A stretch of 64,000 nucleotides of DNA. Origin: Kineosporia rhizophila (GTDB lineage: Bacteria > Actinomycetota > Actinomycetes > Actinomycetales > Kineosporiaceae). This document shows positions 61,401-64,000 of this stretch, in pieces. The notes under the pieces were generated by a model. The model worked only from the letters and a program-made list of their open reading frames with translations, did not search any database and had not been told where the DNA came from. A program made the position numbers and the translations under genes. The DNA is taken from the NCBI RefSeq assembly GCF_021277265.1, contig NZ_JAJSOH010000012.1, positions 62,001 through 126,000 on the forward strand, read 5' to 3'. Position 1 is the stretch's first letter, and every line of letters begins with the position of its first letter.

Positions 61401-64000
61401 TCGAGCGGGAGGAGACCAGCAGGGCCGAACCTTCGGCGAGCACGTGCGGTTTCGGGTCGGCGGGGGCTGGGCGGTCCTGGGCCGGGGCCTCTTCGATGAT
61501 GACGTGGGCGTTGGTGCCGCTGATCCCGAACGACGAGACCGCGGCGCGGCGGACCTTGCCCTCGGCCGGTTTCCAGGGCCGTTCCTCGGCCAGCAGAGCC
61601 ACCGTGCCTGCGCTCCAGTCCACGTAGGGCGCGGGCTGGTCGGCGTGCAGGCTGCGCGGCAGCAGGTTGTGCTGCAGGGCGAGCACCATCTTCATCACCC
61701 CGGCGGCACCGGCCGCGCTCTGGGTGTGGGCCAGGTTCGACTTGACCGAGCCCAGCCACAGCGGGTCGTCGGCGGCGCGGTCGCGGCCGTAGGTGGCCAT
61801 CAGGGCCTGAGCCTCGATCGGGTCGCCCAGGGTGGTGCCGGTGCCGTGCGCCTCGACCACGTCGATGTCGTCGGCGTTCAGCCGGGCGTTGGCCAGGGCG
61901 GCCCGGATCACCCGCTGCTGCGAGGGCCCGTTCGGCGCGGTCAGACCGTTCGAGGCGCCGTCCTGGTTGATCGCACTGCCGCGCATCACCGCCAGCACCT
62001 GGTGACCGTTGCGGCGGGCATCCGAAAGCCGCTCCAGCAGGATCATTCCCGCGCCCTCGGCCATACCCATGCCGTCGGCCTCGGCCGAGAACGCCTTGCA
62101 CTTGCCGTCGGCGGCCAGACCGCGCTGGCGGGAGAAGCCGACCAGCGCACCGGGGGTGGCCATCACCGTCACGCCACCGGCCAGGGCCAGCGAGCACTCC
62201 CCCGCCCGCAGCGCCTGGGCGGCCAGGTGCATGGCCACCAGCGCCGAGGAGCAGGCCGTGTCCACCGTGACGGCCGGCCCCTCGAGGCCGAAGGTGTAGG
62301 CCACCCGGCCGGAGATGATGCTGGTCGAGGCGCCGGTCATCAGGTGCCCCTCGGCCCCGCCGCCGCCCCCGGTCGAGCCGTAGTGCCAGGACGAGCCACC
62401 GGCGAACACACCGGTCTGCGAGCCGCGCAGGCTCACCGGGTCGATCCCGGCGCGCTCCAGCGCCTCCCAGCTGACCTCCAGCAGCAGCCGCTGCTGCGGG
62501 TCCATCGCCTGCGCCTCACGCGGGCTGATCCCGAAGAAGCCCGGGTCGAAAAGTCCGGCGTCGTGCAGGAACCCGCCGGAGGCGGTGTAGAAGGTGCCGG
62601 GCTTGTCCGGGTCCGGGTCGAACAGCGCGTCCAGGTTCCAGCCGCGGTCGGTGGGCAGGCCGGTGATCGCGTCGCGGCCCTCGGCCAGCAGCTCCCACAG
62701 GCCCTCCTGGTCGTGGATGCCGCCCGGGAAGCGGCAGCCCATGCCCACGATCGCGATCGGCTCGGCCGGATCCGCACTCACCGCAACGCTTTGCGAGGCT
62801 GCGCCGTCGACCAGCACCCCAAGCAGCTCGGAGCCCAGGTGCGCGGCCAGCACGGCGGTCGAGGGGTAGTCGAAGACCAGCGTGGCCGGCAGGCGCAGAC
62901 CGGTGGCCTCGTTCAGACGGTTGCGTAGCTCCACCGCGGTCAGCGAGTCGAAACCCAGGTCGCTGAAGGCGCGGCCGGGCTCGATCGCGCTGCCCGAACC
63001 GTGCCCGAGCACGGCCGCGACGTGGTCACGCACGAGCTGGACCAGACGGCGTTCGCGCTCGGCCACCGGCATCCGGGAGAGCTGGTCGCGCAGCGCCGTG
63101 GCCGTGGCACCGGTGTTGGCGGCAGTGGCGACGCCCCGCCGGGTCGGCGCCAGCGCCTGCAGCAGCGACGGCAGCGCCCCGCCCTGGGCCGCGACCGCGC
63201 GCAGCCCGGCCACGTCGAGCCGGAACGGCACCAGCAGGGCCTCGTCCCGGGCCAGAGCGTGGTCGAGCACCACCAGGCCCTCGTCGGCCGACAGTTCGTT
63301 CGTACCGCTGCCGGTGGCCCGGGCCAGCAGACCCTGGTTCAGGTTGCGGCCAATGCCCTCGCTCGCCACCCAGGCACCCCAGGCCAGCGACAGACCAGGC
63401 AGCCCGGCTGCCCGGCGGTGGGCGGCGAGCGCGTCGAGGAACGCGTTGCCGGCCGCGTAGTTGCCCTGCCCGGCGCTACCGAAAGAGGCTGCCGCGGAGG
63501 AGAACATGACGAACAGGTCGAGCCCGAGCCCGGCGGTGAGCTCGTGCAGGATCCAGGCGGCGTCGGTCTTGGGCCGCATCACGGCCCCGACCTTGGCCGG
63601 GGTGAGCGAGCCGATCAGCCCGTCGTCGACGATGCCTGCGGTGTGCACGACCCCGGTGAGCGGGTGCCGGGCCGGAAGGGCGCGGAGAAGATTACGGACG
63701 ACGGTCCGCTCGGTGACGTCGGCAGCGACCACCTGTACATCGGCCCCGGCTTCGGCGATCGCGGCGGCACGCTCGGCGACCTTGGCCGCGGCCGGGCCGG
63801 AGCGGCTGACCAGGAGCAGGTGGGCGGCCCGGCCGGTGGCGGCCAGGTGACGCGCGGTGAGACCGGCCAGGGTGCCGGTACCACCGGTGATCAGCACCGC
63901 GCCCGGGGTCTTGGTGGCCTCAGGGGTGCTCTCGTCCTCGGCCCCGGTGAACGAACGCACGAGGCGGCGGCCCAGGATCTGCCCGTCGCGGAAGGCGATC
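52468..64000 (-). CDS. Modular type I polyketide synthase, end of module T-7 and modules T-6 and T-5 (5' end outside window)
   Basis: Polyketide chain-extending megasynthase that feeds the thioesterase PKS. The gene enters from beyond 64000. The in-frame GTG at 63960 lies inside the KR region (preceded by FRDGQILGRRL) and is not a start. Visible order: KR-ACP of T-7, then KS-AT-(dead DH)-KR-ACP, then KS-AT-KR-ACP, then a C-terminal docking tail ending in EMDVADLIRMARGVDDQF. The stop is TGA at 52470-52468. Codons from 63999 down are in frame throughout. T-6 has the only methylmalonyl-type extension AT in the window. The tail is of the kind that pairs with the LRGSLLDNERLRKQN helix of the next protein, 76 bp on. 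Confidence 0.97.
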   Translation of the reverse strand, partial: IAFRDGQILGRRLVRSFTGAEDESTPEATKTPGAVLITGGTGTLAGLTARHLAATGRAAHLLLVSRSGPAAAKVAERAAAIAEAGADVQVVAADVTERTVVRNLLRALPARHPLTGVVHTAGIVDDGLIGSLTPAKVGAVMRPKTDAAWILHELTAGLGLDLFVMFSSAAASFGSAGQGNYAAGNAFLDALAAHRRAAGLPGLSLAWGAWVASEGIGRNLNQGLLARATGSGTNELSADEGLVVLDHALARDEALLVPFRLDVAGLRAVAAQGGALPSLLQALAPTRRGVATAANTGATATALRDQLSRMPVAERERRLVQLVRDHVAAVLGHGSGSAIEPGRAFSDLGFDSLTAVELRNRLNEATGLRLPATLVFDYPSTAVLAAHLGSELLGVLVDGAASQSVAVSADPAEPIAIVGMGCRFPGGIHDQEGLWELLAEGRDAITGLPTDRGWNLDALFDPDPDKPGTFYTASGGFLHDAGLFDPGFFGISPREAQAMDPQQRLLLEVSWEALERAGIDPVSLRGSQTGVFAGGSSWHYGSTGGGGGAEGHLMTGASTSIISGRVAYTFGLEGPAVTVDTACSSALVAMHLAAQALRAGECSLALAGGVTVMATPGALVGFSRQRGLAADGKCKAFSAEADGMGMAEGAGMILLERLSDARRNGHQVLAVMRGSAINQDGASNGLTAPNGPSQQRVIRAALANARLNADDIDVVEAHGTGTTLGDPIEAQALMATYGRDRAADDPLWLGSVKSNLAHTQSAAGAAGVMKMVLALQHNLLPRSLHADQPAPYVDWSAGTVALLAEERPWKPAEGKVRRAAVSSFGISGTNAHVIIEEAPAQDRPAPADPKPHVLAEGSALLVSSRSTTGLGDQADRLATFVHNSPQATPAELAWSLATTRSTFEHRAVVLGSTRAEILAGLAAVSSGEPSDQAVSGVIPAGGGGGRTVFVFPGQGSQWLGMGRALAAASPVFAARLAECSAALAPFVDWSLDEVLADEEALQRVDVVQPALWAVMVSLAEVWKASGVYPDAVVGHSQGEIAAAVVAGILSLEDAARVVALRSQTLTALSGRGGMLAIAEPVATVEARIADQAGVTVAAVNGPNTTVVSGEPALLEGLAAQVEAEGGRARILPVDYASHGPQVEELREEILTLLAPVTPMAGQTPLVSSMTGETIEGTEADAGYWYASLRNRVRFADAVQFLADGGHNVWIESSPHPVLTTSVEAIAEGAVITGTLRRDEGGPQNLLAALAAVHTQGVRVDWPSVLPQARQIALPTYAFQHEHFWYLGSGGPATDVTSAGLDPVPHPLLGAAVELADDEGLVVTGRLALNEQPWLNVDVTAGTSATVLAELAVVAGFQVGCPRIAELTVTEPIVLPAGEQLQVQVQLGRPEDSGRRSVEIRARRARSEVAWTRHASGVLEPDSPEVHAAVKPVSSGAWPPASAVPLLGTAEGLLKGAWRDGQDILAEVSLGEDTTAAMFGVHPALTAALLEVLSVAGEGWPTAGHSDLLLASAWNGFTVHTPGATTLRARLSRTHSGALSLVAADANGTAVLSVESLTLRPIPAASLHSGAARLHDALFALDWAPVRIPVAASAGRWSVLGTDSINLVSGLAAAGVDVDAHSDLTRLVAATEGQKAPEVVLAVVETPDELDGRLGDGTPQAARETAGNVLLLLQQWLALEGFEESRLVLVSRGAVAVHEGDPVADLPAASVWGLVRSAQSENPDRIVLADLSGSAEQADPDLDVATLAAALSTSEPELAVRDGHAYGRRLIRPAGSTAVLAAGEATGTILITGGTGTLAALVAQHLAATHRAAHLLLVSRRGPSASGAAALAASIALTGVDARIVTCDVTDPDTTSGLLAAVATDPGQAPLIGVVHTAGVLDDGVIGSLTPERIDTVMRPKVDAAWTLHRLTAGLDLRIFALFSSAAATFGSAGQGNYAAGNAFLDALAAHRRSTGRPAVSLAWGLWADASGLTSHLSDGDRERMSRGGVTALTAEEGLALLDVALARDEAVLVPARLNVTALRSQVAQAGTNALVPPLLRVLSGGTDRPVGGAKGTSAAAQALQAQLAGLSPLEADRMLTDLVRTHAAAVLGHAPTDLMEPGRAFREVGFDSLTAVELRNRLAMATGLKLPATLVFDYPAPAVLAAHIRAELSARPAPAAAEAVRGAVFTDEPIAIVGIGCRFPGGANTPERFWELLRSGTDAIAGFPTDRGWDTEGIYDADADTARSSTTMQGGFLYEAPEFDPGFFGISPREALGMDPQQRLLLETSWEALERAGIDPATLRGSNTGVFAGGYGSSWYGIGSDSYGMTGTSGSVISGRVSYTLGLEGPAVTVDTACSSSLVALHLAAQALRAGECTLALAGGATVMFNTGLFSDFSRQGGLASDGRCKAFGADADGTGWGEGAGILLLERLSDAQRNGRQVLAVIAGSAVNQDGASNGITAPNGPAQQRVIRTALASAGLRPADVDAVEAHGTGTVLGDPIEAQALLATYGQDRPEGRPVWLGSVKSNIAHTGAAAGVAGVIKMVLALNHQLLPRTLHAEEPSPHVDWSDGDARILTEARPWPRNGQPRRAGVSAFGISGTNAHVIVEEAPVAVEVPNEIEDERPRLLHEAPVAWVVSARSAPALAAQAGRLAEFAAGSAGVDRAADAVAAGVDLADVAWSLVTTRSQFEHRAVVLGADPVAGARSLSAGTSTGSVVTGSIPAGTVPRVGFLFAGQGAQKAGMGRELYAASPVFAETFDRVVAMLETELGLPVRDVVLADATSGDENADREGLADQTLYAQTGLFAVEVSLVAMLAAAGVTPDVVAGHSVGEIAAAHAAGVLTLEDACRLIANRARLMQALPTGGAMAAVEATEDEVLPTLTDGVSIGAVNGPTAVVVSGDEAAVEQVVAHWQNEGRRTRRLRVSHAFHSARMDPVLDELSAVASGLAHNAPRVAWVGALPGELVSAPEPGYWAEQARQAVRFADSVQAMADLGVTTFIEIGPDGTLSALGQNALPTDESGAPAAADFVPLLRPKTAAGASVLNALARAHVRGVTVDWTAILPRGKKVDLPTYAFSRKHFWAEPGVPSGAPVTAGSGTEAEAQFWAAVESGDLAGLSGALDLDGDRPFSEVLPMLAGWRQRDREEMAVADWRYRIAWSPVADPEPAALSGTWLLVTNAAHRADADEAARALSARGAEPVIAEVPDGEITREGLGALVARVLTEATTQLLPDEVLAANGSLNGSVNTDDAGAGMLDGAGTEQSQPPADLKTALAGVAGVLSFLALNESPLTENPEVSTGLAATVGLIQALGDGRSSSPLWLLTRGGAAAKTDEVPISPAQAQIWGLGRVTAMEHPDRWGGLIDLPASLDERAGARLTAVLARAVPEDAVAIRSTGINGRRLVRARRAAGLKAAELTETPVGEAFAKGTVLVTGGTGAIGMQVAQWLAEQNTAQVTLWSRSGARARGVAELAAKVAESGSTVQVLAGDVAQREHVQALLGWMGEHGPALTGVMHTAGVNDDGVLDRMTPERLGGVLAPKAAGAVHLDELTSDLSAFVLFSSATAIFGGGGQGNYAAANTFLDALAEKRRLRGEVATSLAWGVWAGGGMAEADATVRNRVSRGPLKAMEPEPALRVMGQILTEDQTTAGDFGVMDVDWIQIAQQLGDLTQVPMMRELTDVHALVPASAGPDTNAIAELLQLLSEQTPLEQERFLTDRVRGEVAAVLGHESPDAVEAGASFSDLGFDSLTAVELRNRLSIALARQLPATLVFDYPTPLAVAKYLRSELVPDAAEVTPQDAEEAEVRAVLANVPIGLLRSAGLLQSILELAEPAAERAEPQEEAVSIEEMDVADLIRMARGVDDQF
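52471..52690 (-). other. C-terminal docking region of the T-7/T-5 PKS
   Basis: After the last ACP the protein continues for about 70 residues with helix-forming segments (LLQSILELAEPAAERAE) and ends in MDVADLIRMA. Tails with DLIRMA-like ends usually pair with N-terminal helices like that of the PKS encoded next. The type differs from the DDDIFDFIDKEL tail of the loading PKS. Confidence 0.7.
52690..57490 (-). other. PKS module T-5: KS-AT(malonyl-type)-KR(B)-ACP
   Basis: Seen in the sequence: KS Cys at 56986-56988 (DTACSSS) with EAHGTGT; AT with GHSVGE (Ser at 55567-55569) and HAFH (55267-55278); KR with TGGTGAIG, an NDD triad (HTAGVNDDG, B type) and Tyr at 53338-53340; ACP Ser at 52822-52824 (GFDSL). 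Two small insertions are seen relative to sister modules: about 8 residues in the AT before ADQTLYAQTG, and a Gly/Ser/Asp-rich stretch in the KR structural half (54270-54370). No DH or ER. Confidence 0.9.
57540..62765 (-). other. PKS module T-6: KS-AT(methylmalonyl)-DH(inactive)-KR(B)-ACP
   Basis: Seen in the sequence: KS Cys at 62251-62253 (DTACSSA); AT with RVDVVQP, GHSQGE (Ser at 60892-60894) and YASH (60586-60597), the methylmalonyl pattern; KR with LDD (B type) and Tyr at 58189-58191; ACP Ser at 57664-57666. A full-length DH fold begins at HPLLGAAVEL, but both catalytic residues are gone. The HxxxGxxxxP motif reads DVTAGTSATV (His to Asp, codon 59989-59991), and the LLDAALH segment reads ALTAALLEV without the Asp. 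Prediction: an alpha-methyl, beta-hydroxy unit. Confidence 0.9.
62810..63999 (-). other. PKS module T-7, partial: KR(B)-ACP
   Basis: The KR has TGGTGTLAG, a VDD triad (HTAGIVDDG, B type) and a Tyr at 63457-63459 in NYAAGN. The ACP has GFDSL with Ser at 62944-62946. The KS, AT and any DH or ER lie beyond the right edge, so the final state of this unit is unknown. Confidence 0.88.

Noticed and set aside
63921..63960. In-frame GTG at 63960 as the start of the right-hand PKS
   Set aside because: Codons upstream, up to the window edge, read AFRDGQILGRRL, a typical end of the KR structural half. The gene clearly comes from beyond 64000.

Overview
The window is a 64-kb piece of a modular type I polyketide synthase (PKS) gene cluster. 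GC content is high by eye (around 70% or more), the codons end strongly in G or C, and the long open frames on the opposite strand are shadows. All of this fits a filamentous or related actinomycete. Nothing in the sequence identifies the genus.

All eight genes lie on the minus strand and are packed end to end. The longest gap is 76 bp, so there is no non-coding stretch over 300 bp. I saw no tRNA, rRNA, CRISPR array, insertion sequence, terminator or clear promoter. From right to left (the direction of transcription) the genes are: (1) a PKS running in from beyond the right edge (64000-52468), holding the end of one module and two complete modules; (2) a 6491-aa PKS (52391-32916) with four KS-AT-KR-ACP modules and a terminal thioesterase; (3) a four-gene set, fkbK-fkbJ-fkbI-fkbH type (32905-29530), for making a hydroxymalonyl/methoxymalonyl-ACP extender unit; (4) a 7442-aa PKS (29480-7152) with a loading module whose KS has Ala in place of Cys, then three fully reducing modules; (5) a PKS that starts at 7107 and runs off the left edge, with one more fully reducing module and most of the next KS. 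PKS module names used here: LM and M1-M5 at the start of the line, and T-7 to T-1 counted back from the thioesterase.

Predicted logic: LM loads a methylmalonyl unit and decarboxylates it to a propionyl primer. M1-M4 each add a malonyl unit and fully reduce it, giving a saturated unbranched acyl chain of about C11 that passes into M5. The middle of the line lies outside the window. At the far end, T-6 adds a methyl-branched hydroxy unit (its DH is dead), and T-5 to T-1 each add a KR-only unit. This gives a run of 1,3-related hydroxyls with a predicted change of KR type from B to A before release by the thioesterase. The expected product is a polyol, probably a macrolactone, with a saturated alkyl tail. 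The Fkb-type genes imply an alpha-hydroxy or alpha-methoxy unit somewhere in the chain, but the O-methyltransferase that usually accompanies them is not in this window.
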